From assembly GCF_019351435.1 (NCBI RefSeq), contig NZ_JAHWYN010000004.1, positions 176,505 through 240,504 of the forward strand: 64,000 nucleotides of DNA, in the 5' to 3' direction. The position numbers and the translations under genes are program-made. Positions 1-10,800 of the stretch are shown in pieces (position 1 is the stretch's first letter; every line of letters begins with the position of its first letter). Under the pieces are notes generated by a model. The model was not told the origin of the DNA. It saw nothing but the letters and a program-made list of their open reading frames with translations, and did no database searches. The DNA is from Flavobacterium taihuense (GTDB lineage Bacteria > Bacteroidota > Bacteroidia > Flavobacteriales > Flavobacteriaceae).

Positions 1-1
1 A

Positions 2-1350
2 GTTACTACAATTGCTAATCCAGATAAAACAGGTATCAACACTACTGCTACAGTTGCCAAAATGGTAAAAGGAGCAGGAGCACAATGGGCTGGAAGTAAA
101 TTAAAAATGGCTTCTCCAGTTGATTTTTCTACTAAAAAAATAATCAAAGTGAAAGTTTGGTCACCAATTGCTGGTAAAAAACTATTATTAAAGTTTGAAG
201 GAGCTGGAGCAGCATTCGAAAAAGAAGTAGCTACTACAGTTGCCAATACTTGGGAAGAATTAACTTTTGATTATACAGGGGTTGCAGGAGTAAACGACTT
301 AAACGATAATATGGTTTTCATATTTGATTTAGGAACTGTAGGAGACGGAAGTGTCAATTCGACTTATTATTTTGACGAAATTACACAACCAGGAACTACG
401 CCACCTGTGGTAACAGGACCAACGCTTCCATTAGATTTTGAATCAGGAACGTTTGCTTTTGTAGATTTTGACGGAGGTGCAGTTACTACAATTGCTAATC
501 CAGATAAAACGGGTATCAATACTACTGCTACAGTTGCCAAAATGGTAAAAGGAACGGGTCAGCCATGGGGAGGAAGTAAACTTACGTTGGCTTCTCCAGT
601 TGATTTTTCGACTAAAAAAATATTCAAAGTAAAAGTTTGGTCACCAGTTGCTGGTAAAAAACTATTATTAAAGTTTGAAAGCCCAGATGGTAATTTTGAA
701 AAAGAGTCAGTTGGAGTATCAGTTGCCAATACTTGGGAAGAACTTACGTTTGATTTTACGAATGTGAGCACAACTAATACGGCTTCTGATATGGTTTTCA
801 TCTTTGATTTGGGAACTGTAGGAGATGGAAGCGCCAATTCAACGTATCTTTTTGACGAAATCACACAATCAGCTGGTTCGGGTTCGGTTACGGGGGCAAC
901 TCTTCCGTTGGATTTTGAAGCCGCTACTTATACTTTTGTAGATTTTGATGGTGGTGTAAGTGCTAAAATTGCTAATCCACAAATTAATGGTATCAATACG
1001 AGTGCCAATGTAGCCCAAATGGTAAAAGGGGCAGGAGCAATGTGGGCTGGCAGCAAAATTAAAATGGCTGCGCCAGTAGATTTTACAACAAACAAATTGT
1101 TTAAAGTAAAAGTTTGGTCGCCAGTTGCAGGCAAAAAGCTTCTATTAAAATTTGAAGGTACTGCTGGGAATTTTGAACAAGAATCTACAGGGGTTACTGC
1201 TGCAAATACTTGGGAAGAATTGACTTTTGATTTTACAAATGTTGCTACCAATAATGTTGCCGATTTTATGGTTTTTATATTTGATTTTGGAACAGTAGGA
1301 GACGGAAGTGCTAATTCTACCTATTTATTTGATGATGTCAAACAAGCGTC
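2..1350 (+). repeat. Tandem in-gene module repeats, periods 480 and 477 bp
   Basis: Bases 1-80 and 481-560 are nearly identical: only two differences precede the point where the copies diverge after the GTAAAAGG motif. The next copy is offset by 477 bases. Blocks encoding the VWSP..GKKLLLKFE stretch are also almost identical at DNA level, while the intervening parts differ. This suggests recent duplication or gene conversion among modules. The window boundary falls inside the first visible copy, so the real number of copies is unknown. Confidence 0.85.
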
Positions 1351-3892
1351 AATTCCTGTTGAGCCATCTACAAATTATTTGGTTTCTTTTGAAACAGGTA
1401 GTGTGATTGGTGCTTGGAATTCATTTGAAAATCCGGGTCAAACTGGATTTGAATTTGCAAATAATCCTTCAAAAACAGGAATTAATGCTTCAGACAAGGT
1501 GGGTAAATTTACGGCAGTGCCAACAGGACAACGTTGGGCTGGATGCGAAACTGCTGGAGGAAGTATAGGGACATGGGAACTAGATGCTACATCTACAACG
1601 GTAACCATGATGGTGTACAAGTCAGTTATTAGTCCAGTGGGGATTAAAATGGCAACAAAGTACAATGGTACAACTTTTGAAATCAAAAAGAATAATACGA
1701 AAATTAATGAATGGGAGTTAATGACTTTTGATATTTCTCCATTTATTAAAAGTGGTGATGCAACAATGATTAACAAATTTGTTGTTTTTCCAGATTTCAG
1801 ATCAGATACAGATCCAGTTAGAAGCTCAGATGTAGTTTTGTATTTTGATGATATTAAATTTTCGGCCAAAAAACTATTTGAGCCTGACTATGTTGCTCCT
1901 CCAGTAGAAAATCCTACTGTTGCAGCTACAAAACCTCCTGTACGTAATGCTGCAGATGTTAAATCTATTTTTAGTGATGCTTATGCTGTTTACAAAGCAG
2001 GAAACTGGTGTCAATGTTGGGGACAATCTACTGTTGTTTCAGATGTTGTTATTGTTGCAGGTGATAATGCAAGATTATTAAAAGACTTTACTTATCAAGG
2101 AGTTACACTTCCTGATGGAGAGGTTTTTGATGTATTGGATATGAATAAGGTACATATTGATTTATGGTTTAATGATGCAAAATCAGTTAGTCTTGCTCTT
2201 GTACAACAAACCCCTGGCGGAAGTGTAGAGGCAGCACTCAAATTTACTCCTACAACAACAGGATGGAATAGTTTTGATGTTGATTTAAATTCTAGTACTT
2301 TACCGGGTGTTGATTTGTCTAAAGTGTTTCAAATGAAATTAACTTCTGAAAAGCAGGGATCAAATGTGTTTCTGGATAATTTTTACTTCTGGAAAGACGC
2401 CACTACGGTGTTAGCACAAATGGATTTGCCAGTTACTTTTGATGACGCTACTGTAGATTATTCATTATTAGGATTTGGTGGTGCCGAAGGTTCTACCATT
2501 GTAGCAGATCCGACATCGGCAACAAACAAAGTAGCTAAAGTGTTGAAACCTGCTGTATCTGAGACTTGGGCTGGAACAACTATTTCTGCAGCTGCAGGTT
2601 TAGGATTTAAAAATAAAATTCCTTTTTCAACAAGTGTGACGAAAATGAGTGTTCGTATTTGGTCTCCAGACGCAGGAACTATAGTTCGATTAAAAGTAGA
2701 AGATCATAATGATAAAAATCGTACAATAGAAACAGAAAGTACCGTTACTACTGCAAAAGGATGGGAAACAGTTGAGTTTGATTTTGCAAAACCAGTAACT
2801 GGGACAGCAGCTTTGAATTTAGGGTATACTTATGATAAAGCTACTATTTTCTGTGGTTTTGGTACTACAGGTACAGAAAAAATCTATTACTTTGATGATG
2901 TTAAAATGGTAGAAGTGGCTTTGGAGCCTGTATTAGGTTATGGTGTTGCTGCGCAGACCTACCCAGTAGGAAAACCAATTTATCCTTTGTCAATCAATAA
3001 CAGTGGAGGTTTAGTGCCTGCAAATGGATATACAATAAGTCCAGCTTTACCAACAGGATTAAGTTTTGACACTACAACAGCTGTAATTAGTGGTACACCA
3101 TCGGTATTGACTCTGGCAACAACGTATACCGTAACAGGTACAAATAGTTCAGGAAGCGGAAGTGCTACTATAAGTTTGAATGTTGTTCGTGATTTAAAAT
3201 CAAATAACTTCACAATTGAAACAACGGGTGAAACATGTTTGGGTGAGAAAAATGGAGAAATAAATATTAAAGCTCTAGAATCTCATACTTATGTAGCAAT
3301 TATTAATGATAAAAGCTATGAGTTTGCAACAAACAGTTTAAGAGTATTTAATTTAGCTCCAGGAGTTTATGCTATTTCTATTTCTGTTAAAGGAGAATCT
3401 TTTGTACAAAGCTTTACTGCTGTAGTGCCAAAAGGATCAACTATAACTGGGAAAATTAATAAATCATCTTTTAATAAACTGGCCGTCGTAATGACTGAAG
3501 GAACAGCTCCTTACAAAGTGTATTTAGATGGAGAAGAGCAATTTGAAACTCCTTTCTCTACTTTTATAGTAGATGTTAATAAGGAAAGTTTATTAGAAGT
3601 AAAAACGGCTAAACCATGCGAGGGTACTTATTCTAAAAATGTCGAGGGTTTACTAGATGCTTCTGCTGTATTTCCAAATCCAACTTCTGGAAGTTTTGAA
3701 ATTGCAATTCCAACCAATAGAAAAGAGGTTGTTATAGATTTATACTCGTTGAGTTCTATGTTTATTTCAAGTAAATCTTATCCTTTAGAAAATGGAACTG
3801 TAAAATTAAGTCTTGAAGGTCAAACGGGTGGGATTTATATTGCAAAAGTATATTTAGACACTCCGTCCTATTTAAAAATCATAAAAAAATAA
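2..3892 (+). CDS. Multimodular T9SS-secreted glucan-binding-like protein (5' truncated)
   Basis: The reading frame is open from base 2, so the start lies left of the window; 1296 residues are visible. It holds three tandem ~160-residue beta-sandwich-like modules (about bases 1-1350), each with the pattern VDF..K..KVKVWSP..GKKLLLKFE and a terminal YxFD(E/D) motif. A more divergent copy follows, then a block starting KPPVRNAADVKSIFS, then another module of the first type. Next come a putative Ig (He_PIG-like) domain near 2940-3190 and a C-terminal region ending in PNPTSGSFEI and KIIKK, typical of T9SS type A sorting. No catalytic motif is visible. The module types recur in the same order in the PUL lipoprotein at 12428-14056, so a beta-glucan-binding surface or secreted protein is the best inference. 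It is followed after 2 bases by the lipoprotein gene, probably the same operon. Confidence 0.8.
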   Translation, partial: VTTIANPDKTGINTTATVAKMVKGAGAQWAGSKLKMASPVDFSTKKIIKVKVWSPIAGKKLLLKFEGAGAAFEKEVATTVANTWEELTFDYTGVAGVNDLNDNMVFIFDLGTVGDGSVNSTYYFDEITQPGTTPPVVTGPTLPLDFESGTFAFVDFDGGAVTTIANPDKTGINTTATVAKMVKGTGQPWGGSKLTLASPVDFSTKKIFKVKVWSPVAGKKLLLKFESPDGNFEKESVGVSVANTWEELTFDFTNVSTTNTASDMVFIFDLGTVGDGSANSTYLFDEITQSAGSGSVTGATLPLDFEAATYTFVDFDGGVSAKIANPQINGINTSANVAQMVKGAGAMWAGSKIKMAAPVDFTTNKLFKVKVWSPVAGKKLLLKFEGTAGNFEQESTGVTAANTWEELTFDFTNVATNNVADFMVFIFDFGTVGDGSANSTYLFDDVKQASIPVEPSTNYLVSFETGSVIGAWNSFENPGQTGFEFANNPSKTGINASDKVGKFTAVPTGQRWAGCETAGGSIGTWELDATSTTVTMMVYKSVISPVGIKMATKYNGTTFEIKKNNTKINEWELMTFDISPFIKSGDATMINKFVVFPDFRSDTDPVRSSDVVLYFDDIKFSAKKLFEPDYVAPPVENPTVAATKPPVRNAADVKSIFSDAYAVYKAGNWCQCWGQSTVVSDVVIVAGDNARLLKDFTYQGVTLPDGEVFDVLDMNKVHIDLWFNDAKSVSLALVQQTPGGSVEAALKFTPTTTGWNSFDVDLNSSTLPGVDLSKVFQMKLTSEKQGSNVFLDNFYFWKDATTVLAQMDLPVTFDDATVDYSLLGFGGAEGSTIVADPTSATNKVAKVLKPAVSETWAGTTISAAAGLGFKNKIPFSTSVTKMSVRIWSPDAGTIVRLKVEDHNDKNRTIETESTVTTAKGWETVEFDFAKPVTGTAALNLGYTYDKATIFCGFGTTGTEKIYYFDDVKMVEVALEPVLGYGVAAQTYPVGKPIYPLSINNSGGLVPANGYTISPALPTGLSFDTTTAVISGTPSVLTLATTYTVTGTNSSGSGSATISLNVVRDLKSNNFTIETTGETCLGEKNGEINIKALESHTYVAIINDKSYEFATNSLRVFNLAPGVYAISISVKGESFVQSFTAVVPKGSTITGKINKSSFNKLAVVMTEGTAPYKVYLDGEEQFETPFSTFIVDVNKESLLEVKTAKPCEGTYSKNVEGLLDASAVFPNPTSGSFEIAIPTNRKEVVIDLYSLSSMFISSKSYPLENGTVKLSLEGQTGGIYIAKVYLDTPSYLKIIKK

Positions 3893-3894
3893 AG

Positions 3895-4581
3895 ATGAAA
3901 AAGTTTATATATCTATCTATCATTAGTGCATTTCTAATCTCTTGCGGGAATGATGATGCGCCTGAAGAGACCCAAAATGTAGCGCCTACAACGCCAACAT
4001 TAGTTGCTCCGGTAAACAATAAATTGTGTACCAATAATGCTGTTAGTTTTCAATGGGAAGTATCCGCAGATTCAAATGGTGATCCTATAATCTATCAAAT
4101 ACAAGTTGCGAAAGATAAAGATTTTACGCATATTGTAATGACAGCGGAAAGTTCTGCAACTTATCAAAATTTTACTTTAGAAAAAGCTACAGCATACTAT
4201 TGGAGAGTAAAATCAACGGATAATGAAAAGCTATCAAGTACCTATTCAACTATTTACAGTTTTTATACATCGGGAGATGGTGTGGTAAATTATTTACCTT
4301 TCGCACCGGACCTTGTGTCTCCGGAATTAAATTCTGTTTTGAATGCAACTACTGCAAAACTCGAATGGACTGCAAAGGATGTTGACACAAAGGATGTACT
4401 AGTTTATGACGTGTATTTTGGAACAACAAATCCACCAACAGAGAAAATAGGGGTTGATCAAAGCACTTCAACTCTTGATGTCAACATTGTTTCCTCAAAG
4501 GAATATTTTTGGAAAGTTGTTGTTAAGGATGATAAAGGAGGAGAAACAATTGGTCAAACTTGGAGGTTTAGAACAAATTAA
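3895..4581 (+). CDS. Lipoprotein with two fibronectin-III-like domains
   Basis: 228 residues. The N-terminus MKKFIYLSIISAFLISC is a lipoprotein signal with Cys17 as lipidation site, followed by acidic residues (GNDDAPEE), the surface-export type of signal in Bacteroidota. Two Fn3-like repeats cover about residues 28-125 and 130-228, each with W(E/T) in the B strand and a YYWRVK or YFWKVVVKD strand. No catalytic residues are seen. It starts 2 bases after the large glucan-binding-like protein and ends before a strong terminator, so the two form the end of one transcription unit. The likely role is surface glycan binding or accessory anchoring in the PUL; this is inferred from context. Confidence 0.8.
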   Translation: MKKFIYLSIISAFLISCGNDDAPEETQNVAPTTPTLVAPVNNKLCTNNAVSFQWEVSADSNGDPIIYQIQVAKDKDFTHIVMTAESSATYQNFTLEKATAYYWRVKSTDNEKLSSTYSTIYSFYTSGDGVVNYLPFAPDLVSPELNSVLNATTAKLEWTAKDVDTKDVLVYDVYFGTTNPPTEKIGVDQSTSTLDVNIVSSKEYFWKVVVKDDKGGETIGQTWRFRTN

Positions 4582-4612
4582 AGTTTTTTTTAAAAATTAA
4601 TTCTTGTATTGT

Positions 4613-4643
4613 AAAAGCGTCTCGAAATTCGAGGCGCTTTTTT
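4613..4643 (+). terminator. Rho-independent terminator
   Basis: A 14-bp stem (AAAAGCGTCTCGAA with TTCGAGGCGCTTTT, one G-U pair) has a very short loop and runs straight into a T-rich tail. It lies 31 bases after the lipoprotein stop and closes the upstream operon before the regulator gene. Confidence 0.85.
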
Positions 4644-4836
4644 ATTTTATAGTTGTTATATTAAATTTACCGCATTAAATGCAAAGATTATTATGTATTT
4701 CTTGGTTTTTTAGTCTATTTTTGTTTAGTGATTTGTATTTTTAATAATAGTTGAGTTAGTGCCAAATTGTTATTTAAACTTATTAAAATGAAATAATTTT
4801 CAATAAGTAGTCTTTAATCTAAATACCACATCTTCT

Positions 4837-7638
4837 TTGAAAACAAAATATACCCTACTGTTATTTTTTATATTCTCTGTAATTTTTTCGCAAGAGCTAC
4901 CTCCAATTCTTAAATACGCTCCTAGCTTATATGGAGCGGGAAATCAAAACTGGATGATTTCCCAATCTCAAAATCAATTTATATATGCTGCAAATAATGT
5001 TGGATTATTAGAATTTAATGGTTCAAATTGGCAATTGTATCCTTCACCGAACGAAACTATTATTCGATCCGTAAAGGTTATTAATAATCGTATCTATACA
5101 GGTTGTTATATGGAGTTTGGTTTTTGGACACGACAAACGAATGGCAGATTACATTATACTTCTCTGAGTAAAGGATTGAAAAAACAAATGCTAAACGATG
5201 AGAATTTTTGGAATATTTTAAATTACGATCAATGGGTTATTTTTCAATCTTTGAATCGTATTTATATTTATGATTCTAAGACAGAAGCGTTCAAAATTAT
5301 TGAAACAAAAAGTTTTATCACCAAATCATACGGTACAGATAATTCAATTTTTTTTCAAACTGTTGGCGAAGGATTGTTTGAATTAGAAAGAGGTAAAGCT
5401 CATTTAGTTTCAGATAATCCCATTTTAATAAAAAATAGAATTATAAATGTTTTTGAAATAAATGATGGATTGCTTGTTCAAACCCAATTGAATGGATTTT
5501 ATAAAGTGGTGGGGAATTCAGTTTCAAAATTCACTACTGAAGCGGATTCTCAAATAGAAACCAGCAGTGTATATAGTAGTTTGATACTATCTGATGGCCG
5601 ATATGCAATAGGAACTGTTTCTAATGGAGTTTTTATTTTGTCTAAAGAGGGAAAATTGCTATACCATATTTCTCAAAATAAAGGTTTAAGTAATAATACT
5701 GCTTTATCCTTATTTGAAGATGTGGATGAAAATCTTTGGGTAGGGCTGGACAATGGAATTAATTGCATTAATTTACATTCACCAATTAAAAGTTTAACGG
5801 ACGATACAGGAGTATTAGGCACCGTTTATGCTTCAATATTATTTAACGGGAATCTTTATATAGGAACCAATCAAGGATTGTTTTATAAAAAATTCAATAG
5901 TAAAGAAGAATTTAAATTCATAAATGGAACCAAAGGTCAGGTTTGGTCTTTGTTTGAATATAAAGGTGCTCTTTTTTGCGGGCATGATTCTGGTACTTTT
6001 TTGATTGAAAATGTTACGGCCAAAAGTATTTTTTCTAGTTCCGGTACTTGGAAATTTGAGAAAGTACCTCATCATGATAACTTATTGTTACAAGGAAATT
6101 ATTATGGGATATCAGTATTAGAAAAAGTTAATAATCAGTGGATTTTTAGAAATAAAATAAAAGGATTTGATTATTCTTCACGATTTTTTGAAATTACCAA
6201 TACATTAGAAGTATATGTAAGTCATGAAAATCAAGGTATATTTAGATTTCAATTGAATAAAGAATTACAAGAAGCCAGTCCTTTTTTTTCATATAAATCT
6301 CCAAAAAAAGGCAAAAATTCAAGTTTGATTCAATTTAACAATGTTATTTATTATGCCTACAAAGAAGGTATTTATAAATTGAATCCCAAAACAAAACAAT
6401 TCGAAAAGGACAATCTGCTGAGTTCTGTTTTTGAAAAAGATGAATACACGTCAGGCAAATTGATAGTCGATAACTCCAATAAGATTTGGCTTTTCTCTAA
6501 AAATTATATTCATTATTTTTCTTTAAGTAAATTAAGTAATCAGTTAAAAAAGAACGTTATACCAATTCCGGCTTCTTTGACTAACTCTATGTTGGGTTTT
6601 GAAAACATTTCACAAATTTCTAATTCAGTATATCTGATAGGAACAACAGATGGTTTTTATATGATTGATTTAAACGATTCGAGTTATAAAAGTTATACAG
6701 TTTCAATAAATTCTGTTTCAATTAATAAACAAAATGAGAGCCCTATTTATGGAAATTTAATAGACGAAGGGACATTTGAGCACAATTTTAATAATTTTAC
6801 TTTTAACTATTCTATTCCGGAGTATAATAAGTATATCAATGCAGAATATCAATATTCTTTGGAGGGATTTCAAGAAGACTGGAGTGAGTGGAGTACTAAA
6901 ACAGTAGTGAATTTTAAAAACTTATCGCCAGGTGATTATACTTTCAAAGTAAGAGCAAAATTTGCCAATTCTATTCTAAAAGAAGTTGGAGTTTATCATT
7001 TTACAATATTAAAACCTTGGTATAGTACTAATTTTGCTGTTTTTATTTACTTTATTTTGTTTTTGATTATGGCTCATTTTATAAATAAAGCGTATTTAAA
7101 TTATTATAGAAAGCAAAGAGAAAAACTAATTGAAGAGAATAATCTATTATTAGAAATTCAAGAACTAGAAAACGAGCAAAAGTTAATGAAATTGAGAAAC
7201 GAACAGCTTTCTCAAGATGTGGATTTAAAAAATAAAGAATTGGCTGTTTCAACTATGAGTCTGAATAGTAAGAATGAATTGTTGGCTTTCATTAAAGAAG
7301 ATTTGAAAAAGTCGCCCGAAAATGGAAACATTAATCTAAAATCTGTAATAAGTACTATTAATAAAAATATTAGTGAAGAAGATTCATGGAGTGTCTTCAA
7401 AGAAGCTTTCGATAGTGCCGATAAGGACTTTTTGAAAAGAATAAAACTATTGCATCCTTCCTTAACTCCAAATGATTTGCGACTCTGTGCGTACTTGCGA
7501 TTGAATCTTTCTTCAAAGGAAGTTGCTCCTTTATTTAACATATCCGTTCGTAGTGTAGAGATAAAAAGATATCGTTTGCGTAAAAAGATGGATTTATTAC
7601 ATGATCAAGGTCTCGTTGAGTATATCATGGAAGTATAG
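4837..7638 (+). CDS. Membrane-spanning sensor-regulator: beta-propeller, Y_Y_Y domain, TM, LuxR-type HTH
   Basis: 933 residues. The start is TTG at 4837: no ATG is available in frame and the signal peptide (KTKYTLLLFFIFSVIFSQ) begins at once. Residues ~25-600 form a periplasmic repeat region resembling two-component-regulator propellers (e.g. ENLWVGLDNGINCIN). A Y_Y_Y domain follows at ~640-725 (YQYSLEGFQEDWSEWS), then a TM helix at ~735-755, a coiled coil at ~760-820 and a C-terminal HTH from ~876 (SSKEVAPLFNISVRSVEIKRYRLRKK). It has no histidine kinase or receiver domain, so it resembles a one-component SusR-like switch more than a classical hybrid two-component system. Position between two PUL operons suggests that it senses a glucan oligosaccharide and activates susC. 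Confidence 0.85.
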   Translation: MKTKYTLLLFFIFSVIFSQELPPILKYAPSLYGAGNQNWMISQSQNQFIYAANNVGLLEFNGSNWQLYPSPNETIIRSVKVINNRIYTGCYMEFGFWTRQTNGRLHYTSLSKGLKKQMLNDENFWNILNYDQWVIFQSLNRIYIYDSKTEAFKIIETKSFITKSYGTDNSIFFQTVGEGLFELERGKAHLVSDNPILIKNRIINVFEINDGLLVQTQLNGFYKVVGNSVSKFTTEADSQIETSSVYSSLILSDGRYAIGTVSNGVFILSKEGKLLYHISQNKGLSNNTALSLFEDVDENLWVGLDNGINCINLHSPIKSLTDDTGVLGTVYASILFNGNLYIGTNQGLFYKKFNSKEEFKFINGTKGQVWSLFEYKGALFCGHDSGTFLIENVTAKSIFSSSGTWKFEKVPHHDNLLLQGNYYGISVLEKVNNQWIFRNKIKGFDYSSRFFEITNTLEVYVSHENQGIFRFQLNKELQEASPFFSYKSPKKGKNSSLIQFNNVIYYAYKEGIYKLNPKTKQFEKDNLLSSVFEKDEYTSGKLIVDNSNKIWLFSKNYIHYFSLSKLSNQLKKNVIPIPASLTNSMLGFENISQISNSVYLIGTTDGFYMIDLNDSSYKSYTVSINSVSINKQNESPIYGNLIDEGTFEHNFNNFTFNYSIPEYNKYINAEYQYSLEGFQEDWSEWSTKTVVNFKNLSPGDYTFKVRAKFANSILKEVGVYHFTILKPWYSTNFAVFIYFILFLIMAHFINKAYLNYYRKQREKLIEENNLLLEIQELENEQKLMKLRNEQLSQDVDLKNKELAVSTMSLNSKNELLAFIKEDLKKSPENGNINLKSVISTINKNISEEDSWSVFKEAFDSADKDFLKRIKLLHPSLTPNDLRLCAYLRLNLSSKEVAPLFNISVRSVEIKRYRLRKKMDLLHDQGLVEYIMEV

Positions 7639-7672
7639 GTCGATGTTTCATTTATAAAATCACCTATACATT

Positions 7673-7706
7673 ACCACAACATTAACGTGATAGTTGTGGT
7701 TTTTTT
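7673..7706 (+). terminator. Rho-independent terminator after the regulator gene
   Basis: Stem ACCACAAC / GTTGTGGT with a 12-base loop, followed by a run of seven T. It isolates the regulator from the susC operon. Confidence 0.8.
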
Positions 7707-7821
7707 ATGTACTGTTGTTGAAATAATATTTTTAATCTCTTATTATTTATGGGCTTTTTGTGATATATTGATAATTAAAACTGATTTTTTTTGTATTGTA
7801 TGTTTTTTGTTGTGGTTGTTT

Positions 7822-7854
7822 TTAAGGAATCCTTAACGTTTCCTAATAAGTTTG
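7822..7854 (+). promoter_or_regulatory. Putative susC promoter -7 element with upstream palindromic operator
   Basis: TAAGTTTG at 7847-7854 fits the Bacteroidota -7 consensus TAnnTTTG and would place the transcript start about 20 bases before the susC ATG. No TTG lies at the normal -33 distance. Instead a perfect palindrome, TTAAGGA-A-TCCTTAA, occupies 7822-7836, 10 bases upstream of the -7 element. A weak -33 plus a palindrome fits an activator-dependent promoter, plausibly bound by the HTH regulator encoded just upstream. Confidence 0.45.
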
Positions 7855-7881
7855 TAACTCACTAACTAAAACATTTGAATT

Positions 7882-10800
7882 ATGAAGTCAAATCATTTAT
7901 TAATTATCTTTTTGCTTTTTTCAGCTTTTGGTTTTGCTCAAAAGAAGGATATCGCAGGAACAGTAAAAGAGCGAAGTACAGGTCTTCCTTTATATGGAGT
8001 AAATATTTCGGAAAAGAATTCTGGAAATACGGTTTCTACCGATTTCGACGGTAAATTTTTACTCAAAGGATTTACTCCTGGATCTACACTAGTTTTTTCT
8101 TATGTAGGTTACAAGACGCAAGAATATAAAACAACAGCAGACGTTTCTCGAGTGGATATCTTATTAGATGACGAAGCTAAGGCGTTGAATGAGGTCGTTG
8201 TTATTGGTTATGGTAATGTAAAGAAAAAACAAGTAACAGGAGCTGTAAGTGTGGTAAGTAGTAAAACTATAGAAACTCTTAGACCTGTTAAAATCGAACA
8301 AGCTCTTCAAGGAACCGTAGCAGGAGTAAATGTAACCACTGTTGGTGGAGCGCCAGGTGCAGACATTAGTGTTCGTATTCGTGGTATTTCTACAAACGGT
8401 GAGAACAGACCAATCGCAATCATTGATGGTTATCAAGGGGATATTAGTACTTTGAATCCTGGTGATATAGAATCATTGACGGTTTTGAAAGATGCTCAAG
8501 CCGCCATTTATGGAACTATTGGAGCAAATGGAATCATTCTGGTTACTACAAAAAGCGGTAAAAGAAATTCTAAAGCCAAAATTTCTTTTAATTCTTCAAC
8601 TGGTATTCAAGAATCTAGTAGAATCCTGCCTACTTTAAGCGCTACTGAATATGCGTTACTATTAAACGAAAGCTATGCCAATGGCGGTAGATCATTGCCT
8701 TATCCTAATGTTTCAGGATTAGGAGAAGGAACCAACTGGCAAAAAGAAATTTTCAATCCTGCTCCAATCATCAATTATGATATGTCTATTTCAGGAGGTT
8801 CTGATAAAATTTCCTATGCTGTAAGTGCTTCTCACTTAAGTCAAGAAGGAATTATTGGTAGAGACAAATCTGGATTTGAAAGAAACACTGCCAGAATTTC
8901 ATTGGGTGCAGATGTTACAGATAAATTGAAATTGAAAACCAATGCGATTTATACGATTCAATCTAGGAAAACAATAAATGATAATGGTTTGGGGTCTGTT
9001 TTATTCAATGCTCTGAATGTGCCTTCTACTCAAAGTCCTTATGATAATAATGGTGACTTTACTTTGGTACCAAGTACTGCAGGACTAGGAATCGAAATCA
9101 TCAACCCATTAGCTCAAATTGAAAACACGTATAATGAATATGAACTAAAAAAACTGAACGGTAATATTGGTTTGGATTATAAGTTCTCAAACGCTTTTGT
9201 TTTGTCTGGTGCTTTGGGGTTTAATACTCAAAATGGACAAGGAAAGACTTTTGCAAAACAAATTTCTTACGGAGGAAAAGTTTTTGATGTAAACAGAAGT
9301 TCTGTTACTCAAAGTTCTCAATTCGATAATAATTATTCATTAGATATCTATGGTACATACTCAAAGAAATTTGGGGAACATAATGTAGTTGGTACTTTAG
9401 GGACAACAGTTTTTAAAGAATTTGGAAATGGTCTATATGCCACAGGATTTGATGTTCCTTACAACTCTTGGGATTTTGCAGATATTAGTTTGGCAAATGG
9501 TTTGCCTACAACTGCTCCAAATGCGTCTTATGTTTATGACGAAAGAAGATTATCGTATTTTGCAAGAGTACAATATGATTTCAAAGGAAAATACCTATTG
9601 TCTGCTATGTTAAGACGTGATTCTTCTACCAAATTTGGTCCGAATAATAGAGTTGGTTTCTTTCCATCAATGACTGCAGGTTGGATTGTTTCCGATGAGG
9701 CTTTCTTTGGGGGTAATGAAGGTATTGTTAACTTCTTAAAATTAAGAGGAAGTTATGGAGTACTTGGTAACGATCAAATTCCAAACAATGGATACGTTTC
9801 TCAATTAAATGGGGAAGCAACTTATGTTTTTAATAATACTATAACACCTGGTTTGGCCGCAGGTCAAATTCCAAATCCAAACTTAAAATGGGAAGAGGCT
9901 CAAAAATTTGATGTTGGTCTTGATTTAAAAATGTTTAATAACAAAATAAATATCGTAGCCGATTATTTTATAGATACTCGTGCGGATTTATTGATTCCAA
10001 ATATACCAGTATCTGGAATTTTGGGTACCGCAGCTCCTGGCGCAAGTGCTCCTACGATAAATGCAGGAACTGTGAAAAATTCAGGTGTTGAATTTGCTAT
10101 AGATTACAAAAACACTTTTTCTAATAAACTTACTTTGAGTTTAGGATACAATGTAACTTTCATTCAAAATGAAGTAACAGAAGTTAATAATGGAACTGGT
10201 TTTATTGAAGGGGGTTCATTTGGTGTAGGACAACCTGCTCCTTCACGAATGCAAGTTGGAAAACCAATAGGGTATTTCTTTGGATACAAAACCAATGGTA
10301 TTTTTCAAAATCAAGCCGAAGTGGATGCTGCGCCTTCTCAAGTTGCATTGGGTGCCGAAGCACAAGCGGGAGATATTCGTTATGTAGATATTAACGGAGA
10401 TGGAGTAATTAATACTTCGGATAGAACGGATATAGGTAGCCCAATAGCTGCTGCAACTATGGGTTTCAACCTACAATTGGATTATCATAATTTCGATTTT
10501 GTAGCGTACACATTTGCCTCTGTAGGAAATGATATGGTTCGTAATTATGAAAGAACCCTTACTGATGTAAATCGCTTAGATTATGTTTTAGATCGTTGGA
10601 CTGGTGAAGGAACAAGTAATTCAGTACCACGAGTGACTACTAGTGCTACTTCTAATAATGTATTTTCTGACTATTTTGTAGAAGATGCTTCTTTTGTTCG
10701 TATTCAAAATATACAATTAGGTTATAGTATAGATCCAACTTATTTTTCCAAAGAGGGGATAAGTAAATTTAGAGTTTATATGGGAGTAAATAACCTATAC

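Noticed and set aside
1..1350. Tandem repeats as a CRISPR array or satellite
   Set aside because: Repeat units are ~480 bases, all in frame and encode protein modules.
559..1869. Minus-strand ORFs opposite the modular T9SS protein
   Set aside because: They repeat with the module period and mirror the plus-strand coding frame; shadows only.
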